64,000 bases of DNA from Ascidiimonas meishanensis (GTDB taxonomy: Bacteria > Bacteroidota > Bacteroidia > Flavobacteriales > Flavobacteriaceae): the NCBI RefSeq assembly GCF_037782385.1, contig NZ_JBBEXD010000012.1:62001-126000 (forward strand), written 5' to 3'. Of this stretch, positions 34,622 through 43,682 are shown piece by piece. Both the position numbers and the translations under genes were made by a program. Numbering within the stretch: position 1 is the stretch's first letter; each line of letters begins with the position of its first letter. The notes below the pieces were generated by a model. That model did not search any database. It had not been told where the DNA came from and saw only the letters and a program-made list of their open reading frames with translations.

Positions 34622-36007
34622 TTAGACTCTGAATTTTTTAGCAAACACTGCCAGCGTTAGCAGCATACTCAATGGATGCGACCAGTAAACGGAATCTTTT
34701 TCATTAAAATTGGTAAGTATTTGTTGCGTGATTTCACTAGGTATAAAATCTCGCATTTCTACACTGTTGAGATAGGTTTTTAATTGGGTCTGCTGTTGGC
34801 CTCCTAAAAATTGTAATTCCCAATTGCGTTGTACAAACTTTTTCCCAAAAACACCATTTAATTCGCGTTTAAGTTTATGTACTGCTCTGTATGGGAGATT
34901 GTAAGGCTCTCTGTTTAAATGGGCATTGTATAAATTAAAAGGTTTGCTTTCCTGCCATGTAATACGTGCCAATTGGGGTGCTTTTCTTTTGATGTATTCT
35001 TTTTGTAATTTTCTGTCTGCCAGATAGGCTTCTGGTATGGTGCAAATAAAATTACACATACGAGCATCGTAATAAGGTAACTTAACTGGATTTACAGACT
35101 CAAATACCGATAAATTTACGGAGGTCCACCTAGGTGCCCAGTATTTTGATTTAAAGGCTCTGATGCGCGCATTGGGTTCTTCTATGCGGATGGTAGCCAA
35201 CATAGCGCTTACCTTTGCTTCTAAAAATTGGGCAAAGCTTCCGTTTAATTCTTTTGCTTTCCAGATAGCTTCTGCCAGTTCTGCACCTCCTTTTTTTATA
35301 ATCTTTTTAATGAGCAAGTGTACTTGTTCGTCATGAGACATGGGCGGTAAATTTTCATTATCAAATAACACATCTCCCCAATGTCCTAAAGAAAATACAT
35401 TTCCTAAGCTTTTTAACTCGTCTATTACGGCTAGTTGTCTTGGATGGGTAAAATCTGCATAACATTGATTCATTTTAGCGAGATTATCAATCTCATTCCA
35501 CAAATAACCAGATGGAATGGTCATGGCGGTAAACGGAAACTTACTAGCTTTGGCTATTTTAGCTGAAATTTTATGTTCTGGATAGCCTCCTTTAAATGAA
35601 TAACTATAGGCGTGAACCGTCGCATTTAATCTTTTAAGTGCCACTGCTTGGGTACGGCTGTCGAGTCCGCCAGAAAGTGGCAAAATCACTTTCATACCTT
35701 TACTTTGTTCTTCTACAATAGACTCAAACAATTGGGTAAACTCTTCTAATGCACGTGAAAATGAGATATCTCTGGGCTTGTAATACCATTGAAACCAAGG
35801 ATTGGATTCATGTACATATCCATTTTTGGTTATAATGCTTTCGCTTCCGGGGGGCAGTACTTGTCTGTATTTATAATAGGTATCTGTACCTGGAAAAAAG
35901 CCTACTGCTACAAAAAAGCAAATAGCTTCCCAATCCAGATCTGCATCTCCAGATTTGTAGACAAATTCTTGCCTAACGGGAATAATATCGGTTCTAATTT
36001 GTTTCAT
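34622..36007 (-). CDS. Asparagine-synthase-like protein lacking the glutaminase Cys
   Basis: A 461-residue protein with an AsnB-type synthetase domain: PP-loop 'ILPLSGGLDSRTQAVALKRL' near residue 110, followed by 'SYSFKGGYPEHKISAKIAKA'. The N-terminus has no Cys2 and only a remnant of the glutaminase C-terminal half ('FVAVGFFPGTDTYYKYRQVL', 'PPGSESIIT'), so it cannot hydrolyse glutamine by itself. The usual downstream SGDGGDE motif is replaced by 'FSLGHWGDVLFDNENLP'. It may use free ammonia, take it from the adjacent full-length AsnB, or catalyse another adenylation-linked ligation. It overlaps the upstream GT4 gene by 14 bases. Confidence 0.82.
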   Translation of the reverse strand: MKQIRTDIIPVRQEFVYKSGDADLDWEAICFFVAVGFFPGTDTYYKYRQVLPPGSESIITKNGYVHESNPWFQWYYKPRDISFSRALEEFTQLFESIVEEQSKGMKVILPLSGGLDSRTQAVALKRLNATVHAYSYSFKGGYPEHKISAKIAKASKFPFTAMTIPSGYLWNEIDNLAKMNQCYADFTHPRQLAVIDELKSLGNVFSLGHWGDVLFDNENLPPMSHDEQVHLLIKKIIKKGGAELAEAIWKAKELNGSFAQFLEAKVSAMLATIRIEEPNARIRAFKSKYWAPRWTSVNLSVFESVNPVKLPYYDARMCNFICTIPEAYLADRKLQKEYIKRKAPQLARITWQESKPFNLYNAHLNREPYNLPYRAVHKLKRELNGVFGKKFVQRNWELQFLGGQQQTQLKTYLNSVEMRDFIPSEITQQILTNFNEKDSVYWSHPLSMLLTLAVFAKKFRV

Positions 36008-37193
36008 GGAGTTGGCGGTACAGGGTTTCCATTTCGGTAATCATACGGGTTGCAGTATGCTGTTCATTTACTTTGTTTCGTGCTTTAATACGTACTTGTG
36101 CAATCACATTGTCTTGCTTTTTTACAAATGCCAGTACCGCTCTTGCCATTCCTTCGGGGTCTGCAATATCGGTAAGCCATCCAGTAACCTCATCGTCTAT
36201 CAATTCTGCCATGCCGCCGCATCTGCTACTAATTACGGGTAAGCCCAAAGCCATGGCTTCAATAGCTACATTGGCAATACCTTCTTCCAAAGAAGGCAAA
36301 AGCAATAGATGAGATTTTTGCATTCTTTCATATACTTCTTGCTGCGGTACTTTGGCAATAAATTGTACGTGTTCTTGAAGTCCTAACTCTTGCCTTAAAT
36401 AAAGTAACTCTTCATTTTCTTGCACGCCTAAAAGGGTGTATTGAAATGCAATGCCTTTATCTTTTAATAATTTACAGGCAATAAGTGCGTATTTATATCC
36501 TTTTTTCCAGTGATTTCTACCTACTGATAAGAGCTCTAGCGTTCCTGAAGGTTTTTGATAGGTTTCCCGAAAGGGGAATTTATCAAGTGACAAACCTGAA
36601 TATACCACTACATCTTTTTTATGTTCACTTGTCCAGATGGCATTACTTTTGGCAGCGATGGCTTTGGAGACGGAGTGAAATCCGTTGAGTCTTGGAAACC
36701 ATTCTTGCAGGTATGCTTTGTTTTCTTCGTTTACAAAGGGGCGTACATTGATATGAAAGCCTCGCTGACTCAATAGTACGGTATGCTTTTTTTTACGGAT
36801 TATTTCTTCAAACATGGGTAGGTTGGCTACCCATTGCAAATGAATAATGTCTGGATTCTCTAATCGTATTAATTTATGTAAATTCTCTTGTTGCAGGGTC
36901 TTTCGTTTTCGTTGCAGCAAAAATAGCACAAACCGAAAGCATTGCGCCACATCTCCAAACTTAAAAAGCGTTTTCACAGAGAGTACCCAACCGGCTCTTA
37001 TAAACTTTAGTAGGTAGGTATTGTCTCCTAGCCCACTATAGCGAACCCCGGGTACTTTTTGGGTGATGCTTTCATTAAACCCGGCAATGAGTACCTCATT
37101 TTTTTGTGCGAGACCTTCGGCCAGTCTATTAATAAAGGCAGTGGTGCGAAAGGTTCCGTCAAACAAAAGTATTTTAAGAGGTTGAGGCTTCAT
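35994..37193 (-). CDS. Glycosyltransferase family 4
   Basis: A 399-residue GT4 enzyme. The N-terminal domain includes 'PLKILLFDGTFRTTAFINRL' and 'NPDIIHLQWVANLPMFEEII' (the HxQW acceptor-side motif). The donor domain shows 'LLSVGRNHWKKGYKYALIAC', 'VQFIAKVPQQEVYERMQKSH' and 'LPSLEEGIANVAIEAMALGL' (EGIxNxxxEAMA). 'MAELIDDEVTGWLTDIADPE' closes the nucleotide-binding part. It overlaps the GT2 gene upstream by four bases and the AsnB-like gene by 14. Confidence 0.9.
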   Translation of the reverse strand: MKPQPLKILLFDGTFRTTAFINRLAEGLAQKNEVLIAGFNESITQKVPGVRYSGLGDNTYLLKFIRAGWVLSVKTLFKFGDVAQCFRFVLFLLQRKRKTLQQENLHKLIRLENPDIIHLQWVANLPMFEEIIRKKKHTVLLSQRGFHINVRPFVNEENKAYLQEWFPRLNGFHSVSKAIAAKSNAIWTSEHKKDVVVYSGLSLDKFPFRETYQKPSGTLELLSVGRNHWKKGYKYALIACKLLKDKGIAFQYTLLGVQENEELLYLRQELGLQEHVQFIAKVPQQEVYERMQKSHLLLLPSLEEGIANVAIEAMALGLPVISSRCGGMAELIDDEVTGWLTDIADPEGMARAVLAFVKKQDNVIAQVRIKARNKVNEQHTATRMITEMETLYRQLHETN

Positions 37194-38140
37194 GCTAAAT
37201 ACTGATCTGCTTTTTTACTCGCATTTATTTTTTGTTTTTCTAAAAATTTAATCGCTCCAATAGGATTTGTTTTCAGCAAGATACGGATAAATGAGTTTTT
37301 CCATTTTTTGCTGTGGATTACATATTCTTGAAACAGTTCGCTTTCCCCCATATTTTCTTCTCCATTACGGAGTTTAAATATAATTCTTGCCAATAATAAG
37401 GCTTTTAGTTTGTGCCTTAAGAAGGGCTGTTCTATGAAGGTGCTGTTTCGGAGGGTTTTGGAAATATGAATTATTGATGGTGCTTTTTGAGTTTCTGTTT
37501 TGTCTTTTGCCTGATCTGATAGTTTATCGGCTCCTCCTTCTTCGTAATAGACCAATGGTTCTTTTACTACACCTACCTTATTGCAGCGCACGGCTGCTTC
37601 GGTATCAAATGCATAATCTTCCCAACTGCGGGTAGGCAGCCATCGTTGCGTTCCTAAAAGGGACTGATGCCAAAGACAGGCAGAAGTACACCACGGACGC
37701 CTGTTTTTAAAGATGTCGGGGATAACCTGTTGTGTGTCTACTATTTGTAGATGGCGTAAACCTGTGTTGACGTCTTCTTTTACGGTGTAACTATTGGCAT
37801 AGACAAATAGCAAGGGCTCTTTGGTGTTTTCAAACTGTTGCAGACAGGATTCCAGAAATTGGGGTGCCCAATAATCATCACAATCCAGAAATGCCAGGTA
37901 GCTGCCATTGGCTTTTTGCATGCCTGTATTTCTGGAAACTCCCGGGCCGCTATTTTTTTTGTTTTTTAGCAGTTGTACTTTGGGAAATGCTTCCAACCCT
38001 TGGGGTGGAATGGTGGAGGCATCATCTACTACCAGTACTTCTATATTCTTATGGGTCTGCTGCATTACGGAGGTAAGTGCCCGTTGTAGCTTTTCCGGGC
38101 GGTTGTAATAGGGAATAATAACAGAGACCAGTGGTTTCAT
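37190..38140 (-). CDS. Glycosyltransferase family 2
   Basis: A 316-residue GT-A-fold transferase. 'PLVSVIIPYYNRPEKLQRAL' and 'NIEVLVVDDASTIPPQGL' form the nucleotide-binding start. 'PGVSRNTGMQKANGSYLAFL' is followed by the metal site in 'LDCDDYWAPQFLESC' (DxDD). 'RRPWCTSACLWHQSLLGTQR' and 'RSWEDYAFDTEAAVRCNKVG' (the ED base motif) complete the catalytic domain. The last 80 residues are basic and helical, probably membrane-associated. GC content here is like the rest of the locus, in contrast to the two AT-rich genes just upstream of it. Confidence 0.9.
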   Translation of the reverse strand: MKPLVSVIIPYYNRPEKLQRALTSVMQQTHKNIEVLVVDDASTIPPQGLEAFPKVQLLKNKKNSGPGVSRNTGMQKANGSYLAFLDCDDYWAPQFLESCLQQFENTKEPLLFVYANSYTVKEDVNTGLRHLQIVDTQQVIPDIFKNRRPWCTSACLWHQSLLGTQRWLPTRSWEDYAFDTEAAVRCNKVGVVKEPLVYYEEGGADKLSDQAKDKTETQKAPSIIHISKTLRNSTFIEQPFLRHKLKALLLARIIFKLRNGEENMGESELFQEYVIHSKKWKNSFIRILLKTNPIGAIKFLEKQKINASKKADQYLA

Positions 38141-38164
38141 TCAAAATAGTTCTTACTATGTGAA

Positions 38165-39085
38165 TTATAAATCAAGATAATGATTTCCTTCTTTTTTATT
38201 AATATTCATGCTTTCATTAGATTCTTTATTCCACTTTAGTGTAAATTGATACTCTTTGTAAAACTCTCTAGCTTCCTTAAATTTTAATTTTAGAATAGCT
38301 TTGATAACTGTGTTTCTCAAAATTTTTAAATATACTGAAGCATTCTTTGGACTATCAATATCAGCATACTTTATCTTAAACTTAGTTTCCTTAACTTTAA
38401 AATAAGAATCATCAAATAATTTAGGTTCTTTTCTTTTTACGCCTTCCCTATCATGCCAAATAAAAGCTTTAGGCACCACCCCTATCTTTAAATTATGGAA
38501 TAGCACCCTCTGGCAATAATTATCATCTTCTCCATAGTGAAAGAAAATTGGATCAAATCCTCCTATTTTTTTAAATGAAGATACGGGAAGAAACCATGCT
38601 GCGGCGTTTATAAAAGTTACCTCGTATACGGGCTTCAACTTATTCATTATGGCATCGAAGATAAACGTTCTATTACGATCATATCTTAGATAATTTGAAA
38701 AGCTTCTATCTAAAGCATCATTTGTACCATTGCAATGTACAGGGCTGTATATACCAAATTCGGGATTTTTCTCCGCAGCTTTAATTAATTCTGGAATGGT
38801 GTTATTATTTACCCAAGCGTCTTGATTAAGAAGAAAAACATACTCTGCTCCCTTCTTAATGGCAATCTCAATTCCTTGATTATTAGCTTGACCGAAACCT
38901 TTATTCTCTAAATTTTGTAAGATGTTAACTTTCGGGAAATTCGTCTTAATAAAATCCACCGTATTATCAGTTGAATTATTATCGATTATAATAATTGATT
39001 CTTCTGGGCAAATTGAATTTAGAACTTTGTCCAACCACCGCATTCCATTATAAGTTACAATTACAATAAAAACATTCTTTGACAT
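38165..39085 (-). CDS. Glycosyltransferase family 2 (rhamnosyltransferase-like)
   Basis: A 306-residue GT2 enzyme of the WbbL/RfbF type. It has 'VFIVIVTYNGMRWLDKVLNS', 'ESIIIIDNNSTDNTVDFIKT', 'LQNLENKGFGQANNQGIEIA' and 'AEYVFLLNQDAWVNNNTIPE' (NQDA in place of DxD, as in rhamnosyltransferases). 'FFHYGEDDNYCQRVLFHNLK' with the catalytic-base ED follows. The gene is clearly more AT-rich than its downstream neighbours and belongs to the low-GC segment that continues into the 3' part of wzt. A 24-base gap separates it from the next gene. Confidence 0.88.
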   Translation of the reverse strand: MSKNVFIVIVTYNGMRWLDKVLNSICPEESIIIIDNNSTDNTVDFIKTNFPKVNILQNLENKGFGQANNQGIEIAIKKGAEYVFLLNQDAWVNNNTIPELIKAAEKNPEFGIYSPVHCNGTNDALDRSFSNYLRYDRNRTFIFDAIMNKLKPVYEVTFINAAAWFLPVSSFKKIGGFDPIFFHYGEDDNYCQRVLFHNLKIGVVPKAFIWHDREGVKRKEPKLFDDSYFKVKETKFKIKYADIDSPKNASVYLKILRNTVIKAILKLKFKEAREFYKEYQFTLKWNKESNESMNINKKEGNHYLDL

Positions 39086-39088
39086 TAT

Positions 39089-40102
39089 TTAGGATTTTAA
39101 TTTTCCTTTTATTTTTATGAATAATGATAGAAGTATCAAAAAAGGATTTCTTAAAAATTGATTGTTTTTAAAGAAATCAATAAGAATTTTTCTATTAATT
39201 CGTTTCTTATTTTTTTTAATTATTTCAAAATAAGCTATATATTCTTCGGCTTTATAACTCATATTTAAATGCCTTTCAGCAAAATCTCTAAAAAAAACTC
39301 CATCCTTTGAATCATATTTTAAAAATTCTTTAGCAAGTGTCTCGGCTGTGTAGGTTTTAGCACTATAACGACCAGAGCAATTGTTTAATATACTAAAACC
39401 TAGTATATCACGAAGATAACCATCACCGTAAGAATCCATATATTTTCGACTATCAAATGCAACAACTGGTCTACCGCAGGCCATTGCCTCATAAGCAGAT
39501 CTACCTAACCCAACAACTAAATCATTTCTATTTATATATTCTTCAACACTCCAATCTGCTTTATCGTATTTATTTAATACTTCAAAATTTGCTCCAACCA
39601 ATTCACATGCTTCCTTCACAACTTTATTCGCTTCTATAGAATGACAGAGACTCAAAACATTTTGTAACTTTTGATTAATTGGATTTTTAGGTGTAAATCT
39701 CTCTAAACTTATCCCATTCCAAATAATTTTACTCCTTAAACCTTTTGCTAAGAGATGGTCATGAACTTCGTTCGATATACTTACATATGCATCGGCTAGT
39801 AATGAAGGTTGTTCCAATGAAGGAAAGATACCATGGCATGTCTGAATTACAAATCCTTTTCGATATAAAAAATTAACACAAGTTTTATGATTAGCCAATA
39901 TAAGATCATATTTAGACTTAGTCATAAACCTCACATTCAAGTCGGTTTCAATTGAGTTTGAAACATCTCCTTGATTGAAAGTAAAATATTCAATAGAATA
40001 CCCCTTAACCACCAATGATTGAATTAGAGAATAAGTAAATGTTTCAGATCCACCCAGACTATCAAGAGAATTATTTGCAACAAGTATATCTAACCTCTCC
40101 AT
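39089..40102 (-). CDS. Glycosyltransferase (GT4-like)
   Basis: A 337-residue GT-B-type transferase of low GC. 'ERLDILVANNSLDSLGGSET' is a GT4 acceptor loop (GGSE), 'IIWNGISLERFTPKNPINQK' marks the domain border, and 'NRNDLVVGLGRSAYEAMACG' holds the donor-site EAMACGRPVVAFD motif. The donor domain is shorter than in its neighbours. The C-terminal 40 residues are Lys/Phe/Ile-rich and end in a hydrophobic 'NPFLILLSLFIKIKGKL', a likely membrane anchor. It overlaps the end of wzt by 13 bases. Base composition differs sharply from the rest of the locus (11 of 60 G+C in bases 39121-39180). Confidence 0.82.
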   Translation of the reverse strand: MERLDILVANNSLDSLGGSETFTYSLIQSLVVKGYSIEYFTFNQGDVSNSIETDLNVRFMTKSKYDLILANHKTCVNFLYRKGFVIQTCHGIFPSLEQPSLLADAYVSISNEVHDHLLAKGLRSKIIWNGISLERFTPKNPINQKLQNVLSLCHSIEANKVVKEACELVGANFEVLNKYDKADWSVEEYINRNDLVVGLGRSAYEAMACGRPVVAFDSRKYMDSYGDGYLRDILGFSILNNCSGRYSAKTYTAETLAKEFLKYDSKDGVFFRDFAERHLNMSYKAEEYIAYFEIIKKNKKRINRKILIDFFKNNQFLRNPFLILLSLFIKIKGKLKS

Positions 40103-41331
40103 AGACCATTTAAATAAACATTCCCTAAAGCTTCTGTAACTTTTTCACCTGTAGCATTTATATCCTTTGAACTAATAGAAAAAGTTAATACATCTTCTAA
40201 ATAGGTTAATCTAGCAACTCCTTTATCGGCTACACTTATCGATACTGAATAATTACCTGGAGTCAAAAATAAATTTTTTATTTTATAATTAATTTCATCA
40301 GAGTTTAGCTGGAAATCTTTACAGAAATATGTGGTATCACCAGCAATTGCATTGCCTTGTTTTGATATGTAAAAACCAATCCCTAATTTTTGATAGATTT
40401 TTTTAAATAGTCTTTTTTTAAGTCCTATTTTGAGTTCGAATTGATCACCTACTTCAAAATAATTCGTTTGAATTTTCCCATTTCCTATTGAAATTGAATT
40501 TATAAAATCATCATTCATATCATTTATACATGACGATGTTTCTCCTTTAGTACTAAGATAATCTGAAATAGCATCTGATGTTTTTCCGGTAAAAACTACA
40601 TTTCCTTGCTCAAGTACAATAGCTCTCGTACAAAGGCTCTGTACCGCAGCCATATTATGACTCACAAACAAAACGGTTCTTCCGTCTCCCCTTGAGATGT
40701 CTTGCATTTTACCGATGGCTTTTTTCTGAAATTCTGCATCGCCTACGGCTAGTACCTCATCTACCACGAGTATTTCGGGTTCTAAATGCGCAGCTACTGC
40801 AAAGGCAAGCCGTACTTTCATCCCGGAAGAATATCTTTTTACGGGGGTGTCTATATAGCGTTCGCAACCACTAAAACTTATAATCTCGTCTAATTTTGAG
40901 TTTATTTCTGCTTTGGTCATCCCTAGAATGGCACCGTTGAGAAATACATTTTCTCTTCCAGTTAATTCTGGATGAAACCCGGTACCTACTTCCAGTAATG
41001 AGGCAATACGCCCTTTGCTTTTAATAACTCCAGTGGTAGGGTTGGTTACTTTGGAAAGGATTTTTAATAGCGTTGATTTGCCTGCCCCATTTTTTCCAAT
41101 GATGCCTAGCACTTCTCCTTGTTTTACTTCAAAATTAATATCTCTTAAAGCCCACACATAGTCACTGCTTCCGGTTTCTTCTCTGTTATTGGCTTCTCCA
41201 ATTTTTAAATAGGGGTCTTCTTTGCCTCTTATTTGATGCCACCATCTATTGATGTCGTGAGACAAGGTGCCTGTGCCTACCACTCCCAGACGGTATTGTT
41301 TTGATATGTTCTCTGCTTTGAGGATAATCAT
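40090..41331 (-). CDS. Polysaccharide ABC exporter ATPase with Wzt C-domain
   Basis: The ATP-binding subunit of a polysaccharide exporter (Wzt/TagH type), 413 residues. The ABC domain covers about 1-245: Walker A at residues 79-87 'GKNGAGKST', 'TGFHPELTGRENVFLNGAIL' (typical of O-antigen exporters), signature 'RYSSGMKVRLAFAVAAHLEP', Walker B 'ILVVDEVLAVGD'. Residues about 260-413 match the Wzt C-terminal carbohydrate-binding domain ('KIQTNYFEVGDQFELKIGLK', 'LFLTPGNYSVSISVADKG'), which recognises the chain terminus. The DNA for the C-domain is much poorer in GC than that for the ATPase. It forms a pair with the permease at 41412. Confidence 0.93.
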   Translation of the reverse strand: MIILKAENISKQYRLGVVGTGTLSHDINRWWHQIRGKEDPYLKIGEANNREETGSSDYVWALRDINFEVKQGEVLGIIGKNGAGKSTLLKILSKVTNPTTGVIKSKGRIASLLEVGTGFHPELTGRENVFLNGAILGMTKAEINSKLDEIISFSGCERYIDTPVKRYSSGMKVRLAFAVAAHLEPEILVVDEVLAVGDAEFQKKAIGKMQDISRGDGRTVLFVSHNMAAVQSLCTRAIVLEQGNVVFTGKTSDAISDYLSTKGETSSCINDMNDDFINSISIGNGKIQTNYFEVGDQFELKIGLKKRLFKKIYQKLGIGFYISKQGNAIAGDTTYFCKDFQLNSDEINYKIKNLFLTPGNYSVSISVADKGVARLTYLEDVLTFSISSKDINATGEKVTEALGNVYLNGLWRG

Positions 41332-41411
41332 TTGTTGCTTTGTGCTTACTTGGTTAAAGGTTATTAGGTGCTTTGTGTTATCACGTTTGGGTGTTTGTTT
41401 TGTATTTTTAG

Positions 41412-42269
41412 TTATACCGTATCTATAAATGTTTTCTCGGTTCTATTGAAAACGAGTGTCCCAATGATTAACAGTACAAAGGTAACTACAATGCTATAAC
41501 TTAAACTTCCCCAGGTAAAAGTGCCTGCGCCTAGAAATCCGTATTTAAAAGCTTCAAAAACCGCGGTTAGCGGATTTAACTCTGCAATCCAGCGGTATTT
41601 TGGATCTATTTCCGATAGGGGATATACTACGGGGGTAGCATACATTAAAAGACTTACCCCAAATTTCACTAAGAAGGTAAGGTCTCTGTACTTGGTGGTC
41701 ATGGAGGAAATAATGAGTCCCGCACTTAAACCGAGTCCGCCCATAATCAGCACCAACACGGGGAATAATAAGAGGTATGTATTGGGTTGTATCTCGCTTT
41801 CGGTAAAAAACAGAAAGTAGAAAAACGTCGCTAAAAACAATCCTAACTGAATAAAAAACTTACCTAGGTTAGAGACCACTACAGAAAGTGGCATGACAAT
41901 TCTAGGAAAGTATACTTTGCTAAAAATGGCTTCATTCTTTTTAAAGGTATCTGCGGTAAGGTTAAAGCATTCCGCAAAATAATTCCAGGCTACAATTCCA
42001 GAGAGGTAGAACAGAATTTGTGGGATTCCATCGGTAGGAATGTTGGCAATTTTACCAAAAACCACCAAAAAAACTACGGTGGTCATAATGGGTTGAATAA
42101 AAAACCACAAGGGCCCTAGAACGGTTTGTTTGTATACGGTAACAATATCTCTTTTTACAAACAACCACAATAAATCTCTATAGCGCCAAATCTCTTTTAT
42201 ATTGAGATCAAACAGGTTTTTACGGGGCGATATTTCAAACAACCAGGTTTCTTTAGTTTCGTCTGCCAT
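41412..42269 (-). CDS. Polysaccharide ABC exporter permease (Wzm-like)
   Basis: The membrane subunit of an ABC-2 type exporter that carries lipid-linked polysaccharide to the periplasmic side; 285 residues with six predicted helices. The N-terminal amphipathic part 'LNIKEIWRYRDLLWLFVKRD' and 'YKQTVLGPLWFFIQPIMTTV' are the ABC-2/Wzm signature, and 'GLIISSMTTKYRDLTFLVKF' followed by 'ATPVVYPLSEI' close the conserved core. It lies 80 bases upstream of its ATPase gene, and 147 bases separate it from the epimerase gene. Confidence 0.94.
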   Translation of the reverse strand: MADETKETWLFEISPRKNLFDLNIKEIWRYRDLLWLFVKRDIVTVYKQTVLGPLWFFIQPIMTTVVFLVVFGKIANIPTDGIPQILFYLSGIVAWNYFAECFNLTADTFKKNEAIFSKVYFPRIVMPLSVVVSNLGKFFIQLGLFLATFFYFLFFTESEIQPNTYLLLFPVLVLIMGGLGLSAGLIISSMTTKYRDLTFLVKFGVSLLMYATPVVYPLSEIDPKYRWIAELNPLTAVFEAFKYGFLGAGTFTWGSLSYSIVVTFVLLIIGTLVFNRTEKTFIDTV

Positions 42270-42416
42270 AAGATATGTAGGTATGCTAGCTTTTGGGGTA
42301 AATTTAGTAATCTTTCAAAGAACTGGTGAACGATTTACAGTCTTTGATGAAATCCTTATTTGTTATTTGACTATTTGTACTACAATTCATCATAATTACG
42401 CGCAATCAGCCTACTT

Positions 42417-43406
42417 CTATATTTCAAATCGTTTAGAATAGCGGTTGCTGTTTTCGGGTTTTGAAAACCATTGCACGGTTTTATCTAGTCCTTTATCCAA
42501 ATCATAAACGGGTTTCCAGTTGGTTTTAGTCTTTAAAAAAGAGGCATCCCCATACAAGCGGTACACTTCACTATTTTCTGGACGAAGCCTTTGGGCATCT
42601 TCTAAAAGCTGCGTGTCTGGCTTTATTTTTTGAATGAGCTGGGTAGCCAATTCTTTTATGGAAATCTCTGTACCCGAACAAATATTAAAGGTTTGCCCGG
42701 CTAAGGTGGGTTGTGCAGCAATTTTAAGAATGGCTGCAACGGTGTCTTCTATGTATAAAAAATCACGGGTGGGTTTTAGATTTCCTAGTTTTAATGTCTT
42801 TGTTCCGGCTAATAATTGGGTGATGACTGCCGGAATTACGGCTCTGGCAGATTGTCTGGGGCCATAGGTATTAAAGGGCCTGAAAATAGTAACGGGAAGT
42901 CCAAAACTTTTATAAAAAGAAGTTGCCAAGGCATCTGCCGCTATTTTAGTAGCTGCGTAGGGCGATTGCGGTTGTAGCGGGTGCCGTTCATTAATAGGCA
43001 CGTGTAATGCGGTGCCATAGACCTCTGAACTGGAAGCTACTAAAATATGATTCACTTGTGCTGTGCGGGCGGCTTCCAGTACATTTAGGGTACCTTTTAT
43101 ATTGGTGTCTACAAAAAGACTTGTTGCCTCATAGCTATAAGGAATACTTACTTGGGCTGCCAAATGAATTACTGTATCACAGCCTTTAATTGCTTTGGTT
43201 AAGGTATTTGCATCACAGATATTTCCCATTACCACAGTTGCATTTTTTAAAAGCACTTCCGGTAAAGTATCAAGCCAACCTCTGGTACCAAAAGAATTGT
43301 ATAAGCAAAATGCAGTTACATCTAATCCGTTTTTTAAAAGTGTCTCTGTAATATGAGAACCAATAAAACCATCGGCTCCGGTAACTAAGATTTTTTTCAT
43401 GGGCAT
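42417..43406 (-). CDS. NAD-dependent epimerase/dehydratase
   Basis: A 329-residue extended SDR enzyme acting on a nucleotide sugar. It has 'MKKILVTGADGFIGSHITET' (GxxGxxG), 'DTVIHLAAQVSIPYSYEA', 'ILVASSSEVYGTALHVPINE', the catalytic YxxxK in 'SPYAATKIAADAL', and 'TIFRPFNTYGPRQSARAVIP'. It could be a 4-epimerase or a 4,6-dehydratase; the sequence does not decide, although its closeness to capsule dTDP/UDP-sugar enzymes is clear. It is the first gene of the minus-strand polysaccharide locus, with the promoter expected between 43407 and 43682. Two start codons (M1 and M3) are equally possible. Confidence 0.88.
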   Translation of the reverse strand: MPMKKILVTGADGFIGSHITETLLKNGLDVTAFCLYNSFGTRGWLDTLPEVLLKNATVVMGNICDANTLTKAIKGCDTVIHLAAQVSIPYSYEATSLFVDTNIKGTLNVLEAARTAQVNHILVASSSEVYGTALHVPINERHPLQPQSPYAATKIAADALATSFYKSFGLPVTIFRPFNTYGPRQSARAVIPAVITQLLAGTKTLKLGNLKPTRDFLYIEDTVAAILKIAAQPTLAGQTFNICSGTEISIKELATQLIQKIKPDTQLLEDAQRLRPENSEVYRLYGDASFLKTKTNWKPVYDLDKGLDKTVQWFSKPENSNRYSKRFEI

Positions 43407-43682
43407 TCAAATTGTAAATACAACGTTTTGATTAGGCTTCTGGTATGCCTTTTGACAAAATACGGATAAAATAATTAAATAAAAATGTAGCTGTTTCTTA
43501 GCATATAGGCTTTTAAAAACAGGAAGATCTTTTTCACAAAAAGGGTACATCTCCCCTTTTCCAGCCTTTTAAGAAGCGGTATCTTTAAAATACTTTTTTG
43601 ACGTATGCTTTTCAAATGCATCAATTTGGTCTACCCTTCCCTCAGGCATACTTTTTATAAGAACTTTTAAATCGCACTAATT

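Noticed and set aside
20089..43406. Whole polysaccharide locus as a mobile island
   Set aside because: No integrase, transposase, insertion-sequence ends or direct repeats are visible at either edge. Recombination within the locus explains the GC step without a mobile element.
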